A DNA stretch of 30,839 nt from CAYSBK01 sp964429265. Lineage in GTDB: Bacteria; Planctomycetota; Phycisphaerae; Sedimentisphaerales; Anaerobacaceae. The notes under the pieces are model-generated. The model saw only the letters and a program-made list of their open reading frames with translations. It had not been told where the DNA came from and did no database searches. The stretch is from positions 1 through 30,839 of the forward strand of contig CAYSBK010000013.1 of assembly GCA_964429265.1 (NCBI GenBank), in the 5' to 3' direction. Below, piece by piece: positions 8,562 through 17,418 of the stretch. A program made the translations under genes and the position numbers. Numbering within the stretch: position 1 is the first letter of the stretch; every line of letters begins with the position of its first letter.

Positions 8562-8626
8562 TTTAACAGCCCCTGATTCGCAGCGTAATTCCTGCCGTAT
8601 CGTTCACAGGCTCCTTCCACAATTCA

Positions 8627-8653
8627 TTATCGTTTGCGGAGCCGTTCTACTTA
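8627..8653 (-). promoter_or_regulatory. Candidate sigma-28 (FliA) promoter for fliD
   Basis: On the minus strand, TAAGTAGA (8653-8646), an 11-base spacer and AACGATAA (8634-8627) lie in the 109-bp gap before fliD. Compared with TAAAGTTT-N11-GCCGATAA, the -10 element matches at six of eight positions with correct spacing, while the -35 matches mainly at its TAA. FliD is a late-class gene under sigma-28 control in many bacteria. Chance matches of this quality are common, so this is only a candidate. Confidence 0.35.
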
Positions 8654-8670
8654 AGCGTTTTGCAAACTTG

Positions 8671-11600
8671 TCAAATGACCGATGCCTTGCCGGGGCACCG
8701 GCTGTACGTATCACGAACCGAGCGACACTTTTCCAGAAGTCGCTTGAGGCGCTCGTTGGTCGGGTCGGTGCGGAGAGACCGCTGGATTTCGGCACAGGCC
8801 AGTTCGCAGGCCTCGGCCGTGTAGGCCGGCGCGTTCGAAGAAACGTAAGCCCTGCCTATCGCCAGGTACGTCATGGCGGCACGACACCCGGCGTACAGTG
8901 GTCGTGCGGCTTGGGGTATCGTATCCCAGGCGACATCCGGGAAAAGCTGCTCGTGCTTGAAGGTTTCGGTAAACCTTCTGACCACCTCAAAGTGAGCGCG
9001 GGCTTTTTCGGCGGTGAAGTTTCTCGAAAGGCTCCCGCTGGTCATCCGCCGAAGGTAAAAGGCACCCTTGAGGTGGCGGGCGTTCAGGTTGTGCTTGAGG
9101 AACCTGCGGATCATATCGTAGTCCTCGGCGACAAGCAGTTGTTCGTCGAAAAAGCCTATCTTGTCGAACACGCTTCTTCTGATACAAGTTCTGAAAGGCA
9201 CAACCGGAAAGCCGCAGCGGAAAAGGTCGCTTATCAGTTGATTCCTGTCCTGGTATTCGGGTCTTTCGATGATGCGGATGACCTTGCCGTGGGCGTCGAT
9301 GAGGCAGTCGTCGCAGTAAACAAGGTCGGCGTCCGGAAAGTTCTCAAAGTGCCGGAGATGCCTGGCTATGAAATCAGGCGTGACCATGTCATCGGCATCA
9401 AGGAAAAAGATGAAGCTGCCCTGCGACCTTTCGACCCCCGCGTTTCTGGCGTGGGCCGGGCCGGCGTGGTCGGTGCAAAAGTACTTTATCTTGTCATCGC
9501 CGAACGACCGAACGATGTCTTTGGTGTCGTCGGTAGAGCCGTCGTCAATGACGATAAGCTCGAAGTTCCTGTAGTTTTGGATAAGCACGCTTTCAACGGC
9601 CTCGGCGATATACGCTGAGGCGTTGTAAGCCGGCATAATCACCGACACCAGGGGGTTGCCTTCGCAATTATACAGGGGAATGACTGATATATACGGGTTG
9701 CCATAGCGCTTCCCAACGAGGTATCGTTCGTAAAGACTGTGAATCTTGCGGCCGTGCTCGACGCCCTGCTTATTGTGATAGTAGAGGCCGAGGTACTGTG
9801 GTATATGCTTGAATTCGTATTTTTGGGAAATACGCAGCCAGAAATCCCAGTCACCGGCGCAGGTAAGGGACTCATCGAACCAGCCGAATTGTTCGTGGAG
9901 CGATTTCCGCCACATCGGCTGCGAACCAACACAGCAGCCGAACAGCAGCCTCCGGCGGCTGTAGTCCGGCCTTTGAAGATATTCGGTGCCGTGATGGTTT
10001 TCGAAGGTGTCGTTCGGCGTATCGGTTTGAATCTGGTCGCCATATACAAGTGCGACATCGGGGTCGGCTTCGAGGCACTGCGCCATCACCTCCAGCGCGT
10101 CCCTGCGGTGTCGGTCGTCGGTGTTGGCGTTGGTGATGAACCTGCCGCGGGCAATTCGTATGGCCCGGTTCCACGCCGAATAAACAGTCTCGCGCTGGTC
10201 GGTCTTGATGTAGACGATGTTGTCATAGCGCTGCTGAAATTCCCTGACAATCTGCTCCTCGTTTTGCTCGGAGCCGCTGTTGACCACGATGATTTCGAGC
10301 TTGTCGGCGATTGTCTGGTTCTCAAGGTCTTCCAGACACCCACGTATGAACCGCTCACTGTTGTAGGTCGAAACGACAGCGGAAACAAGGTATTCCTTCT
10401 GTTGAGACGGCTGAGCAACAGGCAACGGGGGTCCGGCTGCAACGGCGGCTCGGTGCCGCTTGTCGGCCCGCTCGACCAATTGCTCGTACAACCTCTCGTG
10501 CTGGTTTACCATCTTACTGAGCGTAAAATTCTGCAATAGTCGCCGGCGAGCCGCAGGGCCGGACCGGCTTCGCAGTGCGGCGTCGGTCAAAAGAACCTCT
10601 GCCATTTTTATGAATTGGGCGGCGTTGCCGGGCTCCGCCAGCAGGCCTGTTTCCCCGTGCCGTACAAGCTCGGGGACGCCGCCGGTTGCGAAAGACACAA
10701 TCGGCACGCCGCAGCCCATAACTTCAAGCACAACAAGAGGACAATTGTCGGCCATCGTCGGAAAAAGAAACACGTCCATCAGGTTGTAGAACAAAGCGAG
10801 CTTGTTTTCATCGGCCACGAACGGAAGCTGGACAAACCTTTCCCTGGGAGCACCTTCGCAGACGCCGCCGATGCAGATAAAAAAGGAGTTGGGGTACTTC
10901 TGCGCAAGATAATGGTAGCTCTGCAGTATCAACTCGCCGCCTTTTCGCGGGTCGCCCAAACCCTTGTTCGCCAGAAAGCCGACAATAACCGCATCGGAGG
11001 GAACTTTGAACATCCTGCGGACAGCCCGGCGGTCCATCGGCCTGTAGAGTTGCTCGTCGATGCCGTTGTAAATCAGGTGGACCTTCTTATCCGCGAGCAT
11101 ACTTTTCTCAACGAGGCCCTTGAGCCACCGTGAGGGCACTATCAGTTCAAAATCCGAACGCCGGTATATTTGCCGTTTGTCCTGCCACATCCTGGCGGTC
11201 TGGTCGTGGGGGATTGAAGGGTACGTTTGCAGGTCGGGGCAGTCACCGCAGCCGGTTTGCCATTTTGCGCAGTCCAAGGCGTACGCACAGTGTCCTGTCA
11301 GCGCCTGCATATCGTGCAGCGTCCATAGTGAAGGCCTGGCCTTTGTCAGTTCGGGCAGCGCCGCCGGATTGAAATAGCCGCCGTGGAGGTTGTGGAAATG
11401 CAGGACATCCGCCGACATAAAGTCGCTGTTCCGCGCCAGCGAAAACGTGGACTTTATGTCATAATATAGAAGGCCCCGGCGGGTTTGCTCGTTGCCACCA
11501 TCCACAACGGGGTCGGTGATGACGTGAACGTCCTGGTCATCTGAAAACCGCTGGCCCACGAACATTTTTGTTTGATGTCCCCTGGCCCTTAGCTGGTGCT

Positions 11601-14600
11601 TAAGCATCCAGGCGACTTTGGCGGCGCCGCCTTTGTTGTCGACGGTGCTGACATATGAGATTTTAAGGGTCTTCGGCCGGGAGACCGAGCCGAGTGCTTG
11701 CAGCGCGCTTCGAGTCTGCGCGGGCGAGGCGGTAAAGTAACTCCTGAAATTGGCAACAAGTTCGGGCTGGATAAAGGCCTGGCGGGGGTAACGGGTGGGC
11801 TTCGTCTCACAACAGACGGGTTCGTACTTTGTGGTGCTGCGGCAGTGTTGCCCGGTGCCGTCGACGCCGATGTTTTTTACGTGTGATTTCGTCGGATACA
11901 CGTAGAGGCCCTTGTTGACATACACCGACAGCACCCAGTTGAGCGTCCAGACGTCCTTGAGCCGGCCGGTAATGAATTTTTCTATGAATACGGGGATGTC
12001 GGTTCCGCCCTGAGTCAGGTCGATATTGTCACGTTTTGCGATTTCGATAAGTTTGTGCAGGTCTTTTTCGTAGTGCGCCCAGGCGCGTTTCCAGGTGGCC
12101 CAGCCCCAGCTTCCGATCCTGGGAGAAAAGTAGGCATCGTAGGGGTAATCCTTCAACAGGTGCTCGGGGACCGGCACGCTGTAGCCGCTGATGCCGAAGA
12201 CGTGCGGCTCGTTTTCGTACTTTTCAAGACAGGTATTCATAAAATCAAAAAAGTATTGCTGCGGCACACAGTCGTCTTCGAGCAATATCAACCGGTCGTG
12301 CAGTTCGAAGACATAATCGACGGCCTCCGTTATATTGCGGGCAAGCCCGAAGTTCTCCGGACGTTCTATTATTCTGGGCGTTGTCCAGTCGATGCTGTGT
12401 ATGAGCCGGCGCACCAGGCCGACTGACTCAGCATCTTCCGGTCTTTTTGGGGCATCGGAGAAAATGTAGAGGTTCGTTATGTTGTGTTCCCGCAGCTTCT
12501 TGAGAACCTCGAGCGTATGCTTCGGCCGGTTATACACCACCAGGACCACCGGCGTATCGTTCGATGATGGTCTCGGCCGCGGCGCCGAAGCGGCAGGCAG
12601 CGCCGACGAGCCTGGGTGGACAGGCAACGGCTGGGCTTCAATCCTGCCACGCAGTTCCCAGATGTCTCTGTTATGTTTGAACTTCAGGTAGCGTTCCGTC
12701 CGTTGGTATCTGGCTGTCTTTTCCTTCTGGGCGCTGCCGACGGTTGCATCGTGATAGATGGTCGTCGCAGGCCAGTAGATGACCTTGCCGGGGGCGTTGT
12801 ATTTTTGGTGGATTCTGTAAGTCAGGTCGGAGCCTTCGTGGCCAAAAAGCAAAGGGTCCATTCCGTTTAATTCGAGGTAAATGCGCCTCAAAAAGGCGGA
12901 GCAACCTTCCAAATCGCAGAAGGTTGGGAAGGGCCGATCGCCCTTGTCGTAACCTCGGGCAGCCCTGTTGGCGTCGGGGTCGGTTTTGGGCAACGCCCTG
13001 CCTCGCAAGCCCCATATGTCAAAGCTTTCGAACGCCGACTTTATTGAAGAAACGTAATCCGGGCCGACCAGCGCGTCGTCGTCAAGAAAAGCTACTATTC
13101 GGCCGCGGGCAAAGTGAACGCCGATGTTTCTGCCTTCCGAGAGATTGAGATTGATGGGACATTTGATGTACCGGTCTACGTACTGCTGAATAGCCTCATA
13201 GTCGGTGCCGCCGTTGTCAACCACGATTACTTCAAAATCCTTGTCGTTTTGGTCTGCCAGAGCGCATAGGCACTGTCGCAGTTCGGTCATCCTCCGGCAG
13301 GTTACGACTACCACGGACACAGCCACGGCACCGTTGTCCCGGCGTTTGCCCGGGAGGTTCGGCAACTGGGAATAATCAACGGCCTGCCGATATTGCTGCA
13401 TCAGTTCCGTTGCGCCGGCAAAGTCCTCCCGGTTAAAAGCTGCGACGGCTTTAGTGAAAAGTTCCGCCGCGAGTCGGCTGCCGGAAACGCCCGTCCTATC
13501 GTTCTCGGCCACACGCCCAGCCAACATCGCCATAATTTCATCGCGCGAGAATGCCTTGGGCGATGGAAACTCGGCCGCATCCACGATCCTTTTTACAACC
13601 GAATCGGGCAGGTGCGTTTTATCCCGGAATATGTAATAGTGGTCGCGCAAAAACCTCACAAAGGCCAGCACTTTCGAGTAATCAAAGAACCGGTCGAAAG
13701 ATGCCCTGAGACAGCACGGTATCGTCCGCTTGAGCTTCTTGGGCTCGAGCTTCGCCGCCAGGCCAACGTTGGATAATACACCGTCGCCGAGCAGGATTAT
13801 TTTTTTCCTTCTCAGAAGGGCTTCAAATGCAACAGTGGAGTTTATCGAGACCACCAACTCGGCGCCGTCGATCAGGTCCCAGATGTTGACGTCTTCGGCA
13901 ACAATAAGATTTCGTCTCTCACCAGAAAGGTCGGCCAGCCGCCTCTTGCTGTGACTTTTCGACTTCGGATGGGGTTTGGCGACAACGGTTACATCAGCCG
14001 GGACGGAATCAACAACCAGGCGAACAGCCTCGGCAACATCGGTAAACGCAGAAAACCGGGTTACGTTTACGTCTTCATCGACCTGCCCCGCAAAGAACAC
14101 TATGGGTGAATCCTCTTTAACGCCGAGCCGCCGGCGCAAGCTGTCGGGCCTGCATCTGGCCGGTTGACTCCAAGCGCTGGCTCCAGACGACGCTACAGTT
14201 TCGATGTAGGCCAGGACATCCTGTCGCTGGTCTGCATCAAGACGGGCCCGGCAGCACCGGCTGTCGAGACCGCAGCGGGCATTTATCCCAAGCTGGTCAA
14301 TGTACCAACTTTCAGGCAGCATACCCTTCTCGGCATAGAAGAAAGGTACGTTCAACTCCTCCAGCAGCGTCCGGGCCATCCCGCGTACGTCGGCCATCCC
14401 GTTCCAGACAATAACGATGTCCGGTTGCAGGATGCTCAGTGTCACCCTGAAAAACGCAAAACGTTCCAATAGCTGGTCGGCCGAGTGCCATAATGCGAAT
14501 TGCCCGGCACGGTCGTAGGTCTCGGCGTTCGGCTGCTTGCTCAGGTCGCACGCCAGCCGGCCCAGCGGCCGTGGTGTGAGCCTGCGATAGTCGATGACAT

Positions 14601-14763
14601 TGTAGCGGCCAGGCTGTTGGCCCTGTTGTTCGATGCCGTTGACCGTACAAAAGACCTCGAAACGCTCGTCGTCCGCAAGTGCATCGAAGAAGCCCTTGTA
14701 GGCCTGAAAAATCCACTTGTCGGCGGTTTCAATAGAGAACAGAATCCTTATCTTATCGGCCAT
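8671..14763 (-). CDS. Giant six-module glycosyltransferase (2030 aa), putative flagellar glycan synthase
   Basis: One uninterrupted frame encodes six recognisable transferase modules. (1) About 1-400: GT-B-like domain of the capsule-synthesis type (VVAKPHPKS 260-268; VVSINSTVAFEALLRRK 304-320). (2) About 482-700: GT2 with VVDNGG (514-519) and DDD (561-563). (3) About 735-985: another GT-A domain with LLEDD (827-831). (4) About 1032-1432: GT4 with HFHNLHGGYFN (1122-1132), TLHDMQALTG (1148-1157) and a D1339/E1347 variant of EX7E. (5) About 1457-1690: GT2 with NANTDD (1545-1550). (6) About 1704-1905: GT2 with IDDGSTDDT (1739-1747), DADD (1789-1792) and ED (1880-1881). A helical tail follows. Proline/alanine-rich linkers near 710-737 and 1439-1456 separate modules. 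There is no signal peptide or membrane helix, so it should be cytosolic. Its place between flgL and fliD points to glycosylation of a flagellar protein. Sugars and acceptor are unknown. Confidence 0.88.
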   Translation of the reverse strand: MADKIRILFSIETADKWIFQAYKGFFDALADDERFEVFCTVNGIEQQGQQPGRYNVIDYRRLTPRPLGRLACDLSKQPNAETYDRAGQFALWHSADQLLERFAFFRVTLSILQPDIVIVWNGMADVRGMARTLLEELNVPFFYAEKGMLPESWYIDQLGINARCGLDSRCCRARLDADQRQDVLAYIETVASSGASAWSQPARCRPDSLRRRLGVKEDSPIVFFAGQVDEDVNVTRFSAFTDVAEAVRLVVDSVPADVTVVAKPHPKSKSHSKRRLADLSGERRNLIVAEDVNIWDLIDGAELVVSINSTVAFEALLRRKKIILLGDGVLSNVGLAAKLEPKKLKRTIPCCLRASFDRFFDYSKVLAFVRFLRDHYYIFRDKTHLPDSVVKRIVDAAEFPSPKAFSRDEIMAMLAGRVAENDRTGVSGSRLAAELFTKAVAAFNREDFAGATELMQQYRQAVDYSQLPNLPGKRRDNGAVAVSVVVVTCRRMTELRQCLCALADQNDKDFEVIVVDNGGTDYEAIQQYVDRYIKCPINLNLSEGRNIGVHFARGRIVAFLDDDALVGPDYVSSIKSAFESFDIWGLRGRALPKTDPDANRAARGYDKGDRPFPTFCDLEGCSAFLRRIYLELNGMDPLLFGHEGSDLTYRIHQKYNAPGKVIYWPATTIYHDATVGSAQKEKTARYQRTERYLKFKHNRDIWELRGRIEAQPLPVHPGSSALPAASAPRPRPSSNDTPVVLVVYNRPKHTLEVLKKLREHNITNLYIFSDAPKRPEDAESVGLVRRLIHSIDWTTPRIIERPENFGLARNITEAVDYVFELHDRLILLEDDCVPQQYFFDFMNTCLEKYENEPHVFGISGYSVPVPEHLLKDYPYDAYFSPRIGSWGWATWKRAWAHYEKDLHKLIEIAKRDNIDLTQGGTDIPVFIEKFITGRLKDVWTLNWVLSVYVNKGLYVYPTKSHVKNIGVDGTGQHCRSTTKYEPVCCETKPTRYPRQAFIQPELVANFRSYFTASPAQTRSALQALGSVSRPKTLKISYVSTVDNKGGAAKVAWMLKHQLRARGHQTKMFVGQRFSDDQDVHVITDPVVDGGNEQTRRGLLYYDIKSTFSLARNSDFMSADVLHFHNLHGGYFNPAALPELTKARPSLWTLHDMQALTGHCAYALDCAKWQTGCGDCPDLQTYPSIPHDQTARMWQDKRQIYRRSDFELIVPSRWLKGLVEKSMLADKKVHLIYNGIDEQLYRPMDRRAVRRMFKVPSDAVIVGFLANKGLGDPRKGGELILQSYHYLAQKYPNSFFICIGGVCEGAPRERFVQLPFVADENKLALFYNLMDVFLFPTMADNCPLVVLEVMGCGVPIVSFATGGVPELVRHGETGLLAEPGNAAQFIKMAEVLLTDAALRSRSGPAARRRLLQNFTLSKMVNQHERLYEQLVERADKRHRAAVAAGPPLPVAQPSQQKEYLVSAVVSTYNSERFIRGCLEDLENQTIADKLEIIVVNSGSEQNEEQIVREFQQRYDNIVYIKTDQRETVYSAWNRAIRIARGRFITNANTDDRHRRDALEVMAQCLEADPDVALVYGDQIQTDTPNDTFENHHGTEYLQRPDYSRRRLLFGCCVGSQPMWRKSLHEQFGWFDESLTCAGDWDFWLRISQKYEFKHIPQYLGLYYHNKQGVEHGRKIHSLYERYLVGKRYGNPYISVIPLYNCEGNPLVSVIMPAYNASAYIAEAVESVLIQNYRNFELIVIDDGSTDDTKDIVRSFGDDKIKYFCTDHAGPAHARNAGVERSQGSFIFFLDADDMVTPDFIARHLRHFENFPDADLVYCDDCLIDAHGKVIRIIERPEYQDRNQLISDLFRCGFPVVPFRTCIRRSVFDKIGFFDEQLLVAEDYDMIRRFLKHNLNARHLKGAFYLRRMTSGSLSRNFTAEKARAHFEVVRRFTETFKHEQLFPDVAWDTIPQAARPLYAGCRAAMTYLAIGRAYVSSNAPAYTAEACELACAEIQRSLRTDPTNERLKRLLEKCRSVRDTYSRCPGKASVI

Positions 14764-14807
14764 TTCGTTGTCTTGCCTTTCAGGTCCTCAGAAACGGTTT
14801 CCCTGAA

Positions 14808-15944
14808 TCATCCGGTCTCCGCCCAGCCCCAGTTGTACTGTTCGATGTCGCCATCAAACGCCTGGTGAACGAACGGCGGGAAATACCGTGACAGCTTTTC
14901 CAGGTCCCCGTTGTCGTAGTTGAGGTCCGCCGGCAGCGTTATCCGGCGTTTTTTCAACACGGCAGAAATATTGTAGCCGTACTTCTTAAGAGCGATTTGT
15001 GAACAGTCGAAGCCAGCCAAGACAAGGTTGTACATAACAAGTCCCGCATTCCAATGGCTGACGTGTCCGCCAACGATCCGGTGCTTCAGTGGCGTCACAG
15101 TAACAGCAAGCACACCGCCGGGCCTCAGCTGGCGATTTATTTTCCTGAGAAACGCATTGACGTTGAGCTGGTGCTCGAGCACGTGGCAGCACCACACGCA
15201 GTCGTGCGGCTCAAAATCGGTGGCGTTGTAATCACCAATTATCGCATCCGCAATACCCGGCTTGAGGTCTATCGCCGTAACTCGCTTGCCGTATTTTCTG
15301 AACATTTCGGTGTGCCGGCCGTCGCCACAGCCTATGTCCAGCACCGTGTTGAAGTGGCATCGGGTGAGCAGCATCTTCAGGGCCTCGCTGCCGAACTCGA
15401 GCCTTTCGACAGCCGGGTCGGTGATAGCGCTGCGGCCGCCGCTTTCCGCCGGGCTCGGGATGCTGGGCAGGCCAACGGTTTTCAGTAGTGCCGCAAACGT
15501 CCCGACTGCGGCAAAATAATCCCTGTGCACCAGGATAAAGCTCTGATTGACCGAAACGCTGAGCGGCGGGTCGCAGTTCTCGATTTCTTCGATCGACTCT
15601 TCCAGAACCGCCATATCGAAAACCACAGGACGTCTTACGAACAACAGAAAGGCGCCGCTCGCCGCCGCCGCTTCGTCGAAAAACTGCTCCGGGGCGAATG
15701 GCCGGCCGGTATCCAGTAGTTTCAGTCGAGGCCGGCCAGCCCATATCATCCCCCTGCCGGGCAGCCGGTTCAGGCCGATTACCTCGTAATTATCGGGTAT
15801 CCGTGCGGGATGCAGTCGGCGCAGGTAGCGTTCATATTCCGTCGCTTCTCTCACAGGCGGAAGGATGATAGAGCACCTCACGGTGGTGTCCTGCATCCGC
15901 ATCTGCCGGGGAACTGCCGTATCTTTATCTTTGACAACACCCAT
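14808..15944 (-). CDS. SAM-dependent methyltransferase with a degenerate GT2-like N-terminal domain
   Basis: The 378-residue protein has a class I methyltransferase domain at about 185-330: motif I VLDIGCGDGR (201-210), an acidic residue D226 after the second strand (AIDLK), and CHVLEH (253-258) with LRPGGVLAVTV as the post-motif strand. The first 150 or so residues start CSIILPP and continue with YEVIGLNR, SGAFLLFVRRPVVFD and VHRDYFAAVG, a layout that follows GT2 domains but lacks a DXD-type motif. I read this as a relict or non-catalytic glycosyltransferase domain that may bind sugar or protein. ATG 15944 has AGAAGG seven bases upstream. It lies 44 bp before the six-module transferase and 52 bp after the sulfatase-fold gene. 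O- or N-methylation of a flagellar glycan is the likely role by context. The substrate is not shown. Confidence 0.8.
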   Translation of the reverse strand: MGVVKDKDTAVPRQMRMQDTTVRCSIILPPVREATEYERYLRRLHPARIPDNYEVIGLNRLPGRGMIWAGRPRLKLLDTGRPFAPEQFFDEAAAASGAFLLFVRRPVVFDMAVLEESIEEIENCDPPLSVSVNQSFILVHRDYFAAVGTFAALLKTVGLPSIPSPAESGGRSAITDPAVERLEFGSEALKMLLTRCHFNTVLDIGCGDGRHTEMFRKYGKRVTAIDLKPGIADAIIGDYNATDFEPHDCVWCCHVLEHQLNVNAFLRKINRQLRPGGVLAVTVTPLKHRIVGGHVSHWNAGLVMYNLVLAGFDCSQIALKKYGYNISAVLKKRRITLPADLNYDNGDLEKLSRYFPPFVHQAFDGDIEQYNWGWAETG

Positions 15945-15996
15945 TTCTCTGCCTTCTTGCCCGGCCTGCCTCGCTGGTTTTCACACGCACATACAC

Positions 15997-17418
15997 TCAC
16001 GCGTATCCGAGAACCTTCAGCCTCTCCAGCATCTGCTCGTCGAAGTCGGGTTGCTCAGGCCGGCTTGTTGCCACTGCGCCCCGGCCCAGACGCTCGTGCA
16101 TCTGTCTTTCGAGATCGCTGATTATGTGTTCAACGCCCGCCTGGTTTGCAGCGTTGTTTAGCTCCATCGCATCTTCTTTCAGCCTGTAGAGTTGAGCTTC
16201 GTTCGTGGTTACGTTCCTGATGTATTTGTAATCCGGGGTGCGAATGGCATACAGCCGGTCAATAAGTTCACCGGTGGAAAGCCGCACCACCCCGCCGCCT
16301 TCGGACACGACGGGCAGTTCCGCGGCGCTGTCGGGCTCATCGATATAAGGCAGTAGTGAAACACCGGAAAGCTCCTGCTGCGGGGCAATATCGAGCAAAT
16401 CGAGTATCGTGGGGAATATGTCGATGTTGCGAACCTGCTTGGAGATTCGCCGGCCGACCGGTGACAGGCCCGGGCATTTCATAAGCAGCGGCACATGCAG
16501 ATTGAAATCGTACATCCTCACGAAGTGTCCCCAGGCACCGTGCTCCCAGAACTCTTCGCCGTGGTCGGCGGTGAGAAAAATCACCGTATCATCGAGTAAG
16601 CCGCGATTGCTCAGCAGCCTCAGCAGCAAGCCAAAATTCTGGTCGAAGTACCCGATTTCGCTGTCATAGCAGTTGACGACCAGTTCCTTCTGGTCAACCG
16701 TCAACGGCCCGGTGCCTTTGTGAAGCCTGTCGAAGACATCACCGAACCGCCTCAGAAAGTTCAGTATCTGCATCGGCGAGCGGTCCGCCGAGTACCGACT
16801 GAAATATGGGTCCCGCGGGTAATAAGGCGCGTGGGTATCCATATAGTGAATCCACATAAAGAAAGGCTGCCGGCGGTTGTGAGCCAGCCAGTCGCCGACC
16901 TTGCTGTTGACGGCTGCACTGCAGACATACGGCCGGTGAAACCTGAGAACCTCGGCTCTTTCGATCCCGTTGGTACTGTGCTTTATGGTACAAGTGATCA
17001 GTTTTTCGCTTTGCGAAGGGAACATATCGAATCGCTCATCGCAGCCGCGGTCATACCCGTACTTGCCCGCCACCAGCGGATTGGTGTTGAAAGCGACGGT
17101 GGTGTAACCGTAGCGCTTGAGCACCTGCGGTATGGTCGGCCTTTGCAGGTTCAGGGTCAGCAGATTGCCGTCGACGCCGGTGCCGTGAAGCGACGGATAA
17201 AGCCCTGTCAAGATGGATGGTATCGAACTTATGGTTGTCGGCGACGCAGAAAAGGCCGATTCGAACAGCACACATTGCTCCGCAAACTCATCGATATGGG
17301 CACTGGTGCGCCTGTGATATCCGTAGCAACTGAGATGATCGGCCCGCAGGGCGTCGGCAACCACCACTATGATGTTAGGCATATCCGTCTTCATATCACC
17401 GTTACCGTCCTTTCTCAT
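15997..17418 (-). CDS. Alkaline-phosphatase-superfamily (sulfatase-fold) enzyme lacking the formylglycine motif
   Basis: The 473-residue protein has the sulfatase/phosphodiesterase fold: metal ligand D22 in VVADALRADHLS, a TGLYPSLHG segment (71-79), an IHYMDTHAPYYP segment, and the ADHGEEFWEHG metal site. At the position of the sulfatase nucleophile (C/S-x-P-x-R) the sequence reads T62-I-S-S-I. The Cys/Ser that becomes formylglycine and the Arg are both absent. A Thr at this place is used by phospho-transferring relatives such as LtaS and EptA, so a phosphoester or phosphotransfer role is more likely than sulfate ester cleavage; this is inference. There is no signal peptide or membrane segment, so it is probably cytosolic. 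Its ATG overlaps the TGA of the preceding small gene (ATGA). ATG 17394 (residue 9), with AAAGGACGG upstream, is an alternative start. Confidence 0.8.
   Translation of the reverse strand: MRKDGNGDMKTDMPNIIVVVADALRADHLSCYGYHRRTSAHIDEFAEQCVLFESAFSASPTTISSIPSILTGLYPSLHGTGVDGNLLTLNLQRPTIPQVLKRYGYTTVAFNTNPLVAGKYGYDRGCDERFDMFPSQSEKLITCTIKHSTNGIERAEVLRFHRPYVCSAAVNSKVGDWLAHNRRQPFFMWIHYMDTHAPYYPRDPYFSRYSADRSPMQILNFLRRFGDVFDRLHKGTGPLTVDQKELVVNCYDSEIGYFDQNFGLLLRLLSNRGLLDDTVIFLTADHGEEFWEHGAWGHFVRMYDFNLHVPLLMKCPGLSPVGRRISKQVRNIDIFPTILDLLDIAPQQELSGVSLLPYIDEPDSAAELPVVSEGGGVVRLSTGELIDRLYAIRTPDYKYIRNVTTNEAQLYRLKEDAMELNNAANQAGVEHIISDLERQMHERLGRGAVATSRPEQPDFDEQMLERLKVLGYA

Noticed and set aside
8470..9618. Long + strand open frame of 382 codons opposite the fliD start and the giant transferase
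   Set aside because: It is antisense to two clear protein-coding genes, has no recognisable domain, and long antisense frames are expected in GC-rich DNA.
15997..17418. Straight annotation as an active sulfatase
   Set aside because: The formylglycine motif C/S-x-P-x-R is not present at the expected position, so only the fold is claimed.
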